A stretch of 64,000 bases of DNA, taken from positions 62,001 through 126,000 of the forward strand of contig JANQRG010000045.1 of the NCBI GenBank assembly GCA_028284665.1. Direction: 5' to 3'. The translations under genes and the position numbers were made by a program. Numbering within the stretch: position 1 is the first letter of the stretch; the number at the start of each line of letters is the position of its first letter. Under the pieces are notes generated by a model. That model worked only from the letters and a program-made list of their open reading frames with translations. It was not told the DNA's origin and made no database searches. This DNA comes from Croceivirga sp. Lineage in GTDB: Bacteria; Bacteroidota; Bacteroidia; Flavobacteriales; Flavobacteriaceae. Below are positions 36,863 through 45,609 of this stretch, one piece after another.

Positions 36863-38000
36863 TCACACCTCAAAATTGCCAAATGTGGGCACAACCATTT
36901 TCGCTACCATGGGTCAACTGGCGGCCCAACATGAAGCGGTTAACCTTTCCCAAGGGTTTCCCAATTTTGGCGCTGATCCAAAACTCTTGGAGCTTGTCAA
37001 TAGAGCATTAAATAAGGGACATAATCAATATGCCCCTATGCAGGGCATTTATTCCTTAAGAGAAAAAATTACGGGCAAAATTGAATCCCTTTATAGCAAA
37101 GCCTATCATCCTGAAAGTGAGATAACCATTACTGCTGGGGCTACCCAAGCCATATTTACCGCAATTTCAGCGTTTGTTCGACCAAATGATGAAGTAATTG
37201 TTTTTAAACCCGCTTATGATTGTTACGAACCTGCCATTGAGCTTTATGGGGGCACGGTCGTGCCCATACAACTAGGTAAGGAAACCTTTAAAATAGATTG
37301 GGAAGTGGTCCGAAGCAAAATCAACGCTACCACCAAAATGATCATCATTAACACGCCTCATAATCCAAGTGGGACCCTCTTGACGCAAAAAGATATGCTT
37401 CAATTGCAAACGGTTTTGCAAGGCACCAATATCATTTTGTTGAGTGATGAAGTCTATGAACATATTGTTTTTAATGGTGCATCACACGAAAGTGTAGCAA
37501 AATATCCAGATTTGGCTTCACGAAGTTTAATCTGTGCTTCCTTTGGAAAGACCTTCCACGTTACTGGTTGGAAATTGGGATATGTTGTGGGTCCAAAAGT
37601 ACTTATGACCGAATTTCAAAAAGTTCACCAATACAACGTATTTAGTGTCAACCATCCCATACAAGTGGCTATTAGCAAGTATTTAGAGGATGAAACTAGC
37701 TATCGGAACCTCGGAAAATTTTATGAAGAAAAGCGTGATTATTTTCTAAATGGGATTGGGACGTCAAGATTTACTTTCAAACCATCGTTGGGTACCTATT
37801 TTCAAGTTTTGGAATATGACGACATTACCAACGAAAATGATGTGGCTTTTGCCAAACGACTTATCAAACAATATAAAATTGCCAGTATACCGCTTTCGGT
37901 TTTTAATCTCAATAATGAAGACAATAAACAGCTTCGGTTTTGTTTTGCCAAAACCAATGATACCTTGGATAAAGCCTTGGAAATTATGAATAGGCTTTAG
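36855..38000 (+). CDS. PLP-dependent aminotransferase, methionine/kynurenine type
   Basis: A class I/II aminotransferase of 381 residues. Visible are TAGATQAIFTAISAFV, NTPHNPSGTLL, the SDEVYEHIVF segment and the PLP Lys in SFGKTFHVTGWKLGY. It is closest in motif to the YbdL/KAT/methionine aminotransferase group (opening ATMGQLAAQHEAVNLSQGFP). The substrate is not decidable from the sequence. The ATG lies inside the Vsr remnant, so translation formerly may have been coupled to that gene. Confidence 0.9.
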   Translation: MIDHTSKLPNVGTTIFATMGQLAAQHEAVNLSQGFPNFGADPKLLELVNRALNKGHNQYAPMQGIYSLREKITGKIESLYSKAYHPESEITITAGATQAIFTAISAFVRPNDEVIVFKPAYDCYEPAIELYGGTVVPIQLGKETFKIDWEVVRSKINATTKMIIINTPHNPSGTLLTQKDMLQLQTVLQGTNIILLSDEVYEHIVFNGASHESVAKYPDLASRSLICASFGKTFHVTGWKLGYVVGPKVLMTEFQKVHQYNVFSVNHPIQVAISKYLEDETSYRNLGKFYEEKRDYFLNGIGTSRFTFKPSLGTYFQVLEYDDITNENDVAFAKRLIKQYKIASIPLSVFNLNNEDNKQLRFCFAKTNDTLDKALEIMNRL

Positions 38001-38025
38001 GTTGCCTTTAGGCAAGTGTCTTTTT

Positions 38026-38733
38026 TCAAATCTGCTTTTTCACCACTTGGTAAAAGCCCTGTATTTCGGAAATTGGGATTTCAAAGTCATGGTATTCGGG
38101 AGATGGATTTAGGTTATGGCACAAAATAGTTGCCTTATCCTTAGAAATTGCTGTAACTGATTTACAGAAAATCCGTTCCTTTCCGATTAAAACAAGGGGT
38201 TGGTTTAGGAATTTTTTAGGAACGGTCTCCATTTCAGTCCTTTCCACTTCCCGGGTCAGCACCAAAGCACCAGCAGGAATAGACTGAATAGTTCCATCAT
38301 CCATTGAATTTCCACTTATTTCAAATGCCATATAGTGGGATCTGACAGCAGTATTCAATAGAAATTCTATTTTTGGAAGTTCATCTAATGCGCTGCTAAG
38401 ATCAAATTTTTCCAGGAAGGCTTTTTGTTTTTCGATGAGCACCAAAGGTGCCCTAACCACGGCTTTACCGCCTGGCAAAAATTTTAGAAATGTCCCTTTT
38501 GCAGAGAAAACATCACCTGTTAAATACGGCTCTCGTGCCTCATTTACTTCTTCTATATACAACTCTGCTATACTTGTACCGAAATAGTCCGCAATTTTAG
38601 TGAGATTTTTTATAGGGATATTTGCATCTTTCTTCTCGTACAACTGTATCGTTCTCAGGCTTACCCCTATGGCCGTCGCCAAATCCTGTTGCCGTATTCT
38701 TTTTTTTCGCCTTAAACGCTTTATGATCTGCAA
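38026..38733 (-). CDS. XRE/S24-family LexA-like repressor
   Basis: A 235-residue repressor with an N-terminal HTH (RQQDLATAIGVSLRTIQLYE, residues about 14-33) and a C-terminal S24-type domain whose catalytic-Ser motif is SGNSMDD, followed later by IFCKSVTAIS with a candidate Lys. No clear Ala-Gly cleavage site is seen in the linker. No ATG is available; a TTG at 38733 gives a complete HTH. It faces a small Cro-like gene across two palindromes, the arrangement of phage-type or R-M control switches. Confidence 0.8.
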   Translation of the reverse strand: MQIIKRLRRKKRIRQQDLATAIGVSLRTIQLYEKKDANIPIKNLTKIADYFGTSIAELYIEEVNEAREPYLTGDVFSAKGTFLKFLPGGKAVVRAPLVLIEKQKAFLEKFDLSSALDELPKIEFLLNTAVRSHYMAFEISGNSMDDGTIQSIPAGALVLTREVERTEMETVPKKFLNQPLVLIGKERIFCKSVTAISKDKATILCHNLNPSPEYHDFEIPISEIQGFYQVVKKQI

Positions 38734-38754
38734 ATGAATATATTTATGTAATTA

Positions 38755-38784
38755 TTTTGCATATATTTATAGTAGTATGCAAAA
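38755..38784. promoter_or_regulatory. Inverted repeat, candidate operator 1
   Basis: TTTTGCATA and TATGCAAAA are exact inverted copies separated by 12 bases, just upstream of the S24 repressor start. The symmetry and position fit a dimer-binding site. Confidence 0.6.
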
Positions 38785-38792
38785 AAAAGACG

Positions 38793-38819
38793 TTTGTCTG
38801 TAATTCAATTACAAACAAA
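38793..38819. promoter_or_regulatory. Palindrome, candidate operator 2
   Basis: The core TGTAATTCAATTACA is perfectly symmetric about one base. Including flanks, TTTGT and ACAAA extend the symmetry to 27 bases with one mismatched pair. It lies between the divergent genes, on the side of the Cro-like gene. Confidence 0.65.
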
Positions 38820-38870
38820 TATAGAACATGTGCAGAAAAAGTTTTATAAATAAATCTTGATGCAATTAAA

Positions 38871-39191
38871 ATGCTTCCAACAAAAAAGTACTTCCTAACT
38901 ATTCGAAGTGATGCTATGTTCAGTAAAGAAGACTACGGCAAACCCATTAGCAAAGGCTTATCTACTGTTCTTAGAAGGACAACCTCCAAAGATGACCTTG
39001 CCAACATTGCGCTGAGAAGTAATGTTAGTTTTTCGACCATTCGAGACGTAATATATCGAACTAACAGCCTCACGAAATCAAACGCAAAAGCAATAGCGCT
39101 TTTGGTTCACGTTGCCTTTGAAAATGCCATCGCTACAAAACTGCAGGCCGAAGGAGATATCATTCATCTGGACAAAATGTTACGCCTTTAA
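38871..39191 (+). CDS. Small Cro-like DNA-binding protein
   Basis: A 106-residue basic protein. The region DDLANIALRSNVSFSTIRDV has the look of a helix-turn-helix, with a helical C-terminal part. It is divergent from the S24 repressor and shares the palindromic intergenic region. The stop overlaps the convergent serine hydrolase by 4 bases. No family is recognised with confidence. Confidence 0.6.
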   Translation: MLPTKKYFLTIRSDAMFSKEDYGKPISKGLSTVLRRTTSKDDLANIALRSNVSFSTIRDVIYRTNSLTKSNAKAIALLVHVAFENAIATKLQAEGDIIHLDKMLRL

Positions 39192-40342
39192 CGCAACGCA
39201 CTGTAAACTATTCTCAGGAAGTCATCTACTTTACTGGGTTCGAGCCAACGGGTTACGATTACCAGCTCTTTTTCCTGATCCACTATAACGAAGTTACCTC
39301 CAAATCCGGCAGCATAGAAAAGATGTTCCGGTAGCCCCTCCCAATGTCTTTCTCCATTTCGGTTCAACCACCACATGTAGCCATAATTAGTATTGGGTTG
39401 TGAGGGGTTGGTAGCCTTTTTTATCCAGGTTTCACTTATCAGGTTTTCACCATTCCAATGCCCCTTATTCAAAAACAGCAATCCAAAACGGGCAAGATCT
39501 TCGGTAGAAATAAAAATTCCCGCTCCGGAATGCCCTCCTCCTGTGACCGATTTCATCTGCATGCCGTCAATTGTTGTCCAGGCATGGTCGTAGCCATACC
39601 ATCGCCACGTAGTGGAGGCGCCAATTTTATCCATTACCCCTTCCTTAACCACCCTGGGTAAAGGCTGGCGCCAAACCTGGGTCAGGGCATAGGCAAGAAC
39701 ATTTACACGAACATCATTGTATTCCATTACCGTTCCCGGGGTATTTAGCTTTCGATATTTCCAATCGTCTACCCCTCCATCCTTTGGAGGGCGATCCGCC
39801 CAGTCCTTAATGCCCCAAAGCTCCCCGGACCAATCCGAATTTTGTTGTAATAGGTGTTCCCATGTTATTTTTGAATTGTGTTCCCCATCAAAAGTACCTT
39901 CCCAAACATAATCGGCCACCTTATCGTTTACATCTGCTATTAGACCCTTATCCGTTGCAAGTCCCGCAACGGTAGATAAAAAGCTTTTTGTAACACTAAA
40001 GGTCATATCCACACGCTCAAGGTCTCCCCAGTGAGTGACCAAATAGCCCTTCTTAAGAATCATTCCCGCGGGTCCTCCCCGTTTTTTAGTAGGTCCCAGA
40101 ATCTCGTGGTAGGGTTCCCTTTCAAAACCTTTTAAAATCGCCCTGCGGAGATCCCGGGAACCGGAATACTCATTTTCGATAGCGAACTGAACCGCTTGTT
40201 CTAACTCTTCCTGACTAAATCCCGCCGTTGTTACCGCTATCTGTTCCCATTTTCCATTTCTTTCGGGAAAATAATTCTTCTGGCCTGCCATACTGGATAT
40301 CCAGAATATGGGCAGTACTAAAAGGAGTACTTCAGTTCTCAT
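39188..40342 (-). CDS. Serine hydrolase, beta-lactamase/penicillin-binding-like
   Basis: A 384-residue exported enzyme (signal to about SSMAGQ). It has the SxxK motif as SVTK (FSVTKSFLSTVAGL) and the YxN motif as YND (MEYNDVRVNVLAYA); the third motif appears as GG.SGAGIF. This is the class C-like esterase/DD-peptidase group rather than a true beta-lactamase. Its start overlaps the acetyltransferase stop by 11 bases. Confidence 0.85.
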   Translation of the reverse strand: MRTEVLLLVLPIFWISSMAGQKNYFPERNGKWEQIAVTTAGFSQEELEQAVQFAIENEYSGSRDLRRAILKGFEREPYHEILGPTKKRGGPAGMILKKGYLVTHWGDLERVDMTFSVTKSFLSTVAGLATDKGLIADVNDKVADYVWEGTFDGEHNSKITWEHLLQQNSDWSGELWGIKDWADRPPKDGGVDDWKYRKLNTPGTVMEYNDVRVNVLAYALTQVWRQPLPRVVKEGVMDKIGASTTWRWYGYDHAWTTIDGMQMKSVTGGGHSGAGIFISTEDLARFGLLFLNKGHWNGENLISETWIKKATNPSQPNTNYGYMWWLNRNGERHWEGLPEHLFYAAGFGGNFVIVDQEKELVIVTRWLEPSKVDDFLRIVYSALR

Positions 40343-40856
40343 GTAGTTGCTTTTTTAATAACCAGTCGGTCTGTTTGTCATTGCCAATGTAGTAGGGATG
40401 TGTGCCAAATTTCTCAAATCCATAACGTTGATAAAACCGCAAAGCGTTAGGATTATGTTCCCAAACCCCCAGCCATAAATACTCTTTATCTTTTTCTTTG
40501 GCCAGTTCAGTTATGAACTTCAAAATCTGAGCTCCGATTCCTCTCCCCTGGGCGTTAGCAACCACATAGATCCGTTCCAGTTCCATCCCCCCCGCTTCGT
40601 GAAACTCATTTTGAGCTTCATTTTCGTTGAGTTTGAAGTACCCCACCGTGTTCACATCATTTTCCACAAAATAAAAGACAGCATCTTTTTCCAAAAGCTC
40701 TTCCTCTATTTTTTCCTTACAAAATGCCGTTTCCAGATACGCCAGGAAATCCTCGGGATTATTGTATTGTTCAAATGCCGCAATAAAGGTGCTTTTGGAA
40801 AGATGTGTAAGCTTATCAACATCTGTTACATCACATTCTCTAAATTGAAGTTGCAT
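40332..40856 (-). CDS. GNAT-family N-acetyltransferase
   Basis: A 174-residue protein. The acetyl-CoA loop is VVANAQGRGIGAQIL and a C-terminal NPNALRFYQRYGFEKFG follows, the standard GNAT pattern. The substrate is unknown. It overlaps the serine hydrolase gene downstream. Confidence 0.87.
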   Translation of the reverse strand: MQLQFRECDVTDVDKLTHLSKSTFIAAFEQYNNPEDFLAYLETAFCKEKIEEELLEKDAVFYFVENDVNTVGYFKLNENEAQNEFHEAGGMELERIYVVANAQGRGIGAQILKFITELAKEKDKEYLWLGVWEHNPNALRFYQRYGFEKFGTHPYYIGNDKQTDWLLKKQLHEN

Positions 40857-40870
40857 AACTCCAAAAATAA

Positions 40871-40897
40871 AAAGAGCCGATCAAAAATCGGCTCTTT
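40871..40897 (-). terminator. Terminator upstream of the acetyltransferase gene
   Basis: AAAGAGCCGAT and ATCGGCTCTTT pair around a 5-base loop and on the minus strand are followed by TTTATTTTT. As it lies before a gene of the same strand, it must end a transcript from 40.9-41.1 kb, which supports a small unit there. Confidence 0.75.
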
Positions 40898-40923
40898 GGG
40901 TTTTGTTTTGATGATTGGGCTTA

Positions 40924-41037
40924 CTACAGCATAAATAGTTTTCTAACCAATCGTAAAATACCACTGTAAAAATCATTGTGGTATACCTGTATTTCCTTTT
41001 CTACCGCTACAGGCTCCGGGTTAAATTCAGCAATCAT
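40924..41037 (-). CDS. Possible 37-residue peptide
   Basis: ATG 41037 opens a frame of 37 codons (MIAEFNPEPVAVEKEI at the start, FYSGILRLVRKLFML at the end), amphipathic at its C terminus. It ends 27 bases before a strong terminator on the same strand. This may be a genuine small gene or a leader; no homologue is recognised. The remaining bases to 41188 show no gene. Confidence 0.4.
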   Translation of the reverse strand: MIAEFNPEPVAVEKEIQVYHNDFYSGILRLVRKLFML

Positions 41038-41188
41038 GGGGTATTAGTTTTATCGGAGTTAATTTGGGAATTTTTTTCAACAATTCAAAACTAAATAACT
41101 ATCCTTAGTAGTTAAAATTTTTGTTGTGAAGTGTTCTTCTGCTGTTGCCAACACCAGCCAACCCGAAATGTAGTGAAATCCCTTTAGG

Positions 41189-41842
41189 TTAGAGTGCCAT
41201 TTCCGGCACTTCTTGAGGTATTATCAGATTACCTTCCGTAGCCTTCTTAATTTCCTCTACAGTAACTCCAGGTGCCCGTTCCAGAAGATGAAAGCCATCT
41301 CCCTTCACTTCCATCACGGCCAGGTTGGTCACTACTTTTTTCACGCATCCTACCCCGGTTAGCGGAAGTGTGCATCTTTTTAAGAGTTTGGACTTCCCTG
41401 CCTTATTGGTATGCATCATCGCTACAATGATGTTTTCCGCCGATGCTACCAGGTCCATTGCGCCTCCCATTCCCTTTACCATTCTACCAGGAATCTTCCA
41501 ATTGGCAATGTCACCGTTTTCTGCAACTTCCATTGCTCCCAAAATGGTTAAATGTACATGTTGCCCCCGAATCATCGCAAAACTCGTCGCAGAATCAAAA
41601 AAAGAAGCTCCGGGTAGTGTCGTAATTGTTTGCTTGCCGGCATTGATCACATCGGGATCCTCTTCACCCTCGTAGGGAAAAGGTCCCATTCCCAATACGC
41701 CATTTTCACTTTGAAATTCTACACTAATATCTTCCCGAACAAAATTCGCTACCAAAGTCGGTATTCCGATGCCGAGATTAACATAAAATCCGTCCTTAAC
41801 TTCTTTCGCAATACGTTGCGCTATGCCGTTTTTATCTAACAA
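41189..41842 (-). CDS. 3-oxoacid CoA-transferase, subunit B
   Basis: A 217-residue CoA-transferase family protein. The catalytic Glu motif is in SENGVLGMGPFP. It pairs with the subunit A gene at 42060-42761 to move CoA from succinyl-CoA to acetoacetate or a related acid. The first codon is TTG (TTG TTA GAT AAA); relatives begin ATG TTA GAT AAA, so the start may have been damaged by the inserted sequence just upstream. Confidence 0.88.
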   Translation of the reverse strand: MLDKNGIAQRIAKEVKDGFYVNLGIGIPTLVANFVREDISVEFQSENGVLGMGPFPYEGEEDPDVINAGKQTITTLPGASFFDSATSFAMIRGQHVHLTILGAMEVAENGDIANWKIPGRMVKGMGGAMDLVASAENIIVAMMHTNKAGKSKLLKRCTLPLTGVGCVKKVVTNLAVMEVKGDGFHLLERAPGVTVEEIKKATEGNLIIPQEVPEMAL

Positions 41843-42012
41843 TATTTGACAATTTGAAAATTAGTTAATTTGAAAAGCGAAGTGCCACTTTTAAAAAGTT
41901 GAGTGCACATTTCAAACTTATTTCTCGTCCTTAATTCCTCAGAATAATCAATAATTCCTAGTGCAAAATCAAAGGTCTTTTTGACAATTAGATTGTCTTT
42001 ATCATTTCTCAT
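41836..42012 (-). pseudogene. Truncated four-helix-bundle (S23/IVP family) gene
   Basis: The first 45 or so residues (MRNDKDNLIVKKTFDFALGI, later MCTQLFKSGTS) match the four-helix-bundle family found in Bacteroidota intergenic and 23S rRNA spacer regions; the usual length is near 120. After FKSGTS the sequence becomes AT-rich and unrelated, ending in a stop that overlaps the subunit B start. Flanks are rich in TTTTCAAAT. Confidence 0.75.
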
Positions 42013-42059
42013 GTGTTCGCGTTTCAATTTTCAAATCTTCCAATTATGGCATTTTCAAA

Positions 42060-42761
42060 TCAATTCCGAGAACGAACTGTTCGCTGTTCTATTCTTTTCT
42101 CAAATCGCTCCCCTTGAAAAATACGTTGCACAAAGATTCCAGGAATATGTATCGCATTCGGATCTAAGCTTCCGGGAGGAAGCAATTCTTCAACTTCTAC
42201 CACAGTAACTTTAGCTGATCCACACATACAGGGGTTAAAATTTCTTGCCGTTCCTTTAAAGATCAGGTTCCCTGCTTCGTCTCCCTTCCAGGCTTTGACA
42301 AAGGCAAAATCTGCCTTATAGGCCTCTTCCAATACGTACATCTTGCCATTAAACTCACGGATTTCCTTTCCTTCAGCCACTTCCGTGCCATAACCTGCCG
42401 GGGTATAGAAGGCTGGAAACCCAGCTTGAGCGGCCTTACACTTCTCTGCCAAGGTGCCTTGCGGGGTAAGCTCCACTTCAAGTTCGCCACTTAACATTTG
42501 ACGCTCAAATTCATCATTTTCCCCTACGTAGGACGAGATCATTTTTTTAATTTGTCGCTTTTGCAGCAATAGCCCTAATCCAAAATCGTCCACTCCAGCA
42601 TTATTGGAAATACAGGTGATATCCTTAATACCCAAACGTACCAATTCCCCTATGGCATTTTCAGGAATGCCGCATAAGCCGAAGCCCCCCAACATAAAGG
42701 TCATCCCATCCCTTACCCCATGAAGGGCATTTTGTACAGTGTCGACTTTCTTATTGATCAT
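42060..42761 (-). CDS. 3-oxoacid CoA-transferase, subunit A
   Basis: A 233-residue CoA-transferase family I subunit. [16 protein letters not shown] and [20 protein letters not shown] are its characteristic glycine-rich and binding segments. It forms the active enzyme with subunit B. Here the two genes are separated by 217 bases holding a broken four-helix-bundle gene, where related genomes usually have the subunits adjacent. Confidence 0.9.
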   Translation of the reverse strand: MINKKVDTVQNALHGVRDGMTFMLGGFGLCGIPENAIGELVRLGIKDITCISNNAGVDDFGLGLLLQKRQIKKMISSYVGENDEFERQMLSGELEVELTPQGTLAEKCKAAQAGFPAFYTPAGYGTEVAEGKEIREFNGKMYVLEEAYKADFAFVKAWKGDEAGNLIFKGTARNFNPCMCGSAKVTVVEVEELLPPGSLDPNAIHIPGIFVQRIFQGERFEKRIEQRTVRSRN

Positions 42762-42772
42762 AGTACTCCGCT

Positions 42773-45097
42773 TTAAAAATCCAAATCATCCAGGTCATCT
42801 TCGGTATCCGTTTCTTCCTTAATTTCTTCCAAAATTTTGGTACAATCTACATTAATGGATAGTTCTTCAGGTTCAGGGAACGCCTCCAGGGATACCCCCA
42901 AATCCTCATTGGCATAATTGGCTTTCATGTAGAGCGCCCAGATGGGTAACGCCATTGAGGCCCCTTGCCCATAGAGTAAATTTCTAAAATGGGTAGATCG
43001 TTCCTCTCCTCCAACCCAAACTCCTGTTACCAGATTCGGAACCATCCCCATAAACCATCCGTCACTTTGATTTTGTGTTGTTCCGGTTTTTCCGGCAATG
43101 GGATTGTTTAACTCATAAGGATATCCGGTAACCACCTCTTTGTATACGGTATTGTTAGTGTTAAAGGTGTGTCGTAACCTGGCCCCCGAACCATATTCGG
43201 TAACCCCTTCCATTAGATTAACCATGGCATAAGCAACATCTTTGCTTAGCACATCTTTGGTCTCTGGCACGTATTCATACAGCACTGTGCCGTTCTTATC
43301 TTCTATCCTGGTGATCATGACAGGCTTTACATACACCCCCTGATTGGCAAATGTGCCATACGCCCCTACCATTTCGTAGACGTTAAAATCAGGTGTGCCC
43401 AAAGCAATAGAAGGCACTTCAGGGATTTCTCGTGTTAATCCCATATTCTTAGCAATTTCTGCTACCGAACCAGGTCCCACCTTATCGATCAATTGGGCAG
43501 TTATGGTATTTACGGAATTTGCCAGCGCATTTTTAAGCGTTTTCATTTCGCCCGAATACTTCCCGTCTGAATTTTTTGGACACCAGGCTTCCGGATTACC
43601 ATGTTTTAAGGGCTCTATACAATATTGTGAATCCGGGAGAGAATCGCAAGGAGAGTAGCGCAATTGGTCTATCGCCGCAGCGTAAACAAATGGTTTAAAT
43701 GTGGAGCCTGCCTGTCGTGCCCCCTGAATTACATTATCGTATTGAAAATGTTTATAATCAATACCCCCTACCCAAGCTTTTACATGTCCGGTTTGTGGTT
43801 CCATGGACATCATGGCTGTCCGGAGAAAGGTTTTGTAGTATCGGATCGAATCCAGCGGGGTCATTATCGTGTCCTTTTCGTAGGAGTCGCTATTCCAATC
43901 AAACACGGTCATTTCAGCCTTTTCACGAAAAGAAGCCCTAATCTGATTCTCTTTAGCACCTTGTCTTTTCATGGCCCTCCAGCGGGCAGAACTTTTCATC
44001 GCCCGTTCCAGTATCCCATCAATTTCAAAATCTTCCAGCCCGATAAACGGAGTGGTGGGGTTGCGTTCCACAGTATTTTGCACAAAAAACTCTGCTTGCA
44101 ATCGCTTCATATGCGTTTCAACGGCCTCCTCGGCATTTTTCTGCATACGGGAATCGATAGTGGTGTACACCTTTAGCCCATCCAGGTAGATACTGTATTC
44201 GGTCCCATCAGGCTTCTTATTCTCATCAACCCAGCGGTTCAACCATCGCTGTAGGTACATTCTAAAATAGGTAGCCAATCCTTCACGATGCGATTCCGGA
44301 TTAAAATTTAGATCCATCTTCAAGCTTTGAAGAGAGTCTTTTTCTTGTTCCGTTAGATAGCCATACTTTGCCATCTGCGCTAAAACCGTATTTCTCCGAT
44401 TCTTAACCAATTCCTCTCGCCTGATCGGATTATATAAGGAAGAGTTCTTAAGCATCCCGACCAGCATTGCCCCTTCTTCTATCTTTAATTCTAAGGGTTC
44501 TTTTCCAAAATAGATCCTTGATGCAGAACGAATACCATCGGCATTGTAGTGGAAATCGTAGATGTTCAAGTACATGGCTATGATCTCTTCCTTGGTATAA
44601 TTGCGTTCCAGCCTGGTAGCAATGACCCATTCTTTGATCTTTTGGGTAATTGCTTCAAAAAGATTCCTGGAACGTACGCCTACAAATAATTGTCGCGCCA
44701 GCTGCTGTGAAATGGTACTGGCGCCCCCCCTTGTTCCCAAAAACACAAATGCCCTTAAGGTACCTCGAGCATCAATGCCGGCGTGATTGTAATATCTTGC
44801 ATCTTCTGTGGATACCAAAGCATTTACCAAATGCTCCGGAAGTTGATCGAAGGCCACGGGTGTCCTGTTATCATCCAAATAAAATTTCCCCAGGGTCTCA
44901 CCATCAGAAGACAATATTTCGGTAGCCAAATTGGTCTGTGGATTCTCCAGGCGCTCGAAGGTGGGCATCTCGCCAAAAACGCCCCAGGAAGCGAGCAAAA
45001 AGATCAGGACCACTACCAGGATTCCTGAGCCGAACACTATCCAGAACCATTTAATAAATCTACCGAAACCTTTTTTCGGTTTTTTTTTAGATGCCAT
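42773..45097 (-). CDS. Class A penicillin-binding protein (PBP1A type)
   Basis: A bifunctional peptidoglycan synthase, 774 residues: one membrane helix (about 15-36), a GT51 glycosyltransferase domain with [12 protein letters not shown] and [15 protein letters not shown], and a transpeptidase domain with catalytic Ser in GSTFKPF (about 467), SVN and [15 protein letters not shown]. It closes with an acidic tail ending DDLDDLDF. It follows gldH by 2 bases. Confidence 0.95.
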   Translation of the reverse strand: MASKKKPKKGFGRFIKWFWIVFGSGILVVVLIFLLASWGVFGEMPTFERLENPQTNLATEILSSDGETLGKFYLDDNRTPVAFDQLPEHLVNALVSTEDARYYNHAGIDARGTLRAFVFLGTRGGASTISQQLARQLFVGVRSRNLFEAITQKIKEWVIATRLERNYTKEEIIAMYLNIYDFHYNADGIRSASRIYFGKEPLELKIEEGAMLVGMLKNSSLYNPIRREELVKNRRNTVLAQMAKYGYLTEQEKDSLQSLKMDLNFNPESHREGLATYFRMYLQRWLNRWVDENKKPDGTEYSIYLDGLKVYTTIDSRMQKNAEEAVETHMKRLQAEFFVQNTVERNPTTPFIGLEDFEIDGILERAMKSSARWRAMKRQGAKENQIRASFREKAEMTVFDWNSDSYEKDTIMTPLDSIRYYKTFLRTAMMSMEPQTGHVKAWVGGIDYKHFQYDNVIQGARQAGSTFKPFVYAAAIDQLRYSPCDSLPDSQYCIEPLKHGNPEAWCPKNSDGKYSGEMKTLKNALANSVNTITAQLIDKVGPGSVAEIAKNMGLTREIPEVPSIALGTPDFNVYEMVGAYGTFANQGVYVKPVMITRIEDKNGTVLYEYVPETKDVLSKDVAYAMVNLMEGVTEYGSGARLRHTFNTNNTVYKEVVTGYPYELNNPIAGKTGTTQNQSDGWFMGMVPNLVTGVWVGGEERSTHFRNLLYGQGASMALPIWALYMKANYANEDLGVSLEAFPEPEELSINVDCTKILEEIKEETDTEDDLDDLDF

Positions 45098-45099
45098 CT

Positions 45100-45609
45100 T
45101 TAATTCGCTTTTTCGATTTGAAGCCCAACATCCGTTACCCCTTCCAGGTTATCAATTCCTTCTACAGTTCCATTTCTACGCATTGCATGCCGGATGTTTA
45201 ATGTATATACGCCAGATTTCGGAAAACTGATGTTTTCCTTATACCATAGTTTATTTTCCTTAACACTTCCGGAGCCCTCTCCCAACCAACTTCCATCCGG
45301 AAGGGCCATTTCATATTCCAGGGTATCTACCGTGACAATTCCATCAGGGGTTTCCATTTGCAAAATCAAAAAAAGATTGCTGAACTCATAGTTGTTATCG
45401 TTCCTAATGTTTAGAAAGAGATCGTGTCGGGCGGTACTGTCAAGCTCTGAAAATGCAAAAGAAATTGTGTCCTGACGCTTCCACATACCGTTTTCCAACG
45501 CCACATACTCAGAGAACACCAGGCCTTGGTTACAGGAAATACAGCAGGTTACAAGTAGGGATAGTACGAAGAAGCTATTTATTTTTGACCGCCTGCTGCT
45601 TTTTATCAC
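45100..45609 (-). CDS. gldH: Gliding motility lipoprotein GldH
   Basis: A lipoprotein required for gliding and type IX secretion in Flavobacteriia. The signal reads FFVLSLLVTCCISC; downstream segments such as YEMALPDGSWLGEGSGSV match the family. No ATG precedes the signal; a GTG at 45609 is proposed, overlapping ricT by 35 bases, though the open frame extends to 45660. Flanking ricT and a class A PBP gene are its usual neighbours in this group. Confidence 0.85.
   Translation of the reverse strand: MIKSSRRSKINSFFVLSLLVTCCISCNQGLVFSEYVALENGMWKRQDTISFAFSELDSTARHDLFLNIRNDNNYEFSNLFLILQMETPDGIVTVDTLEYEMALPDGSWLGEGSGSVKENKLWYKENISFPKSGVYTLNIRHAMRRNGTVEGIDNLEGVTDVGLQIEKAN

Noticed and set aside
38026-39191. 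Prophage
   Set aside because: A repressor/Cro-like pair is present, but no integrase, structural or lysis genes are nearby.
39188-40342. True beta-lactamase (resistance gene)
   Set aside because: SxxK and YxN occur in esterases and DD-peptidases as well; the size and context point to a housekeeping serine hydrolase.
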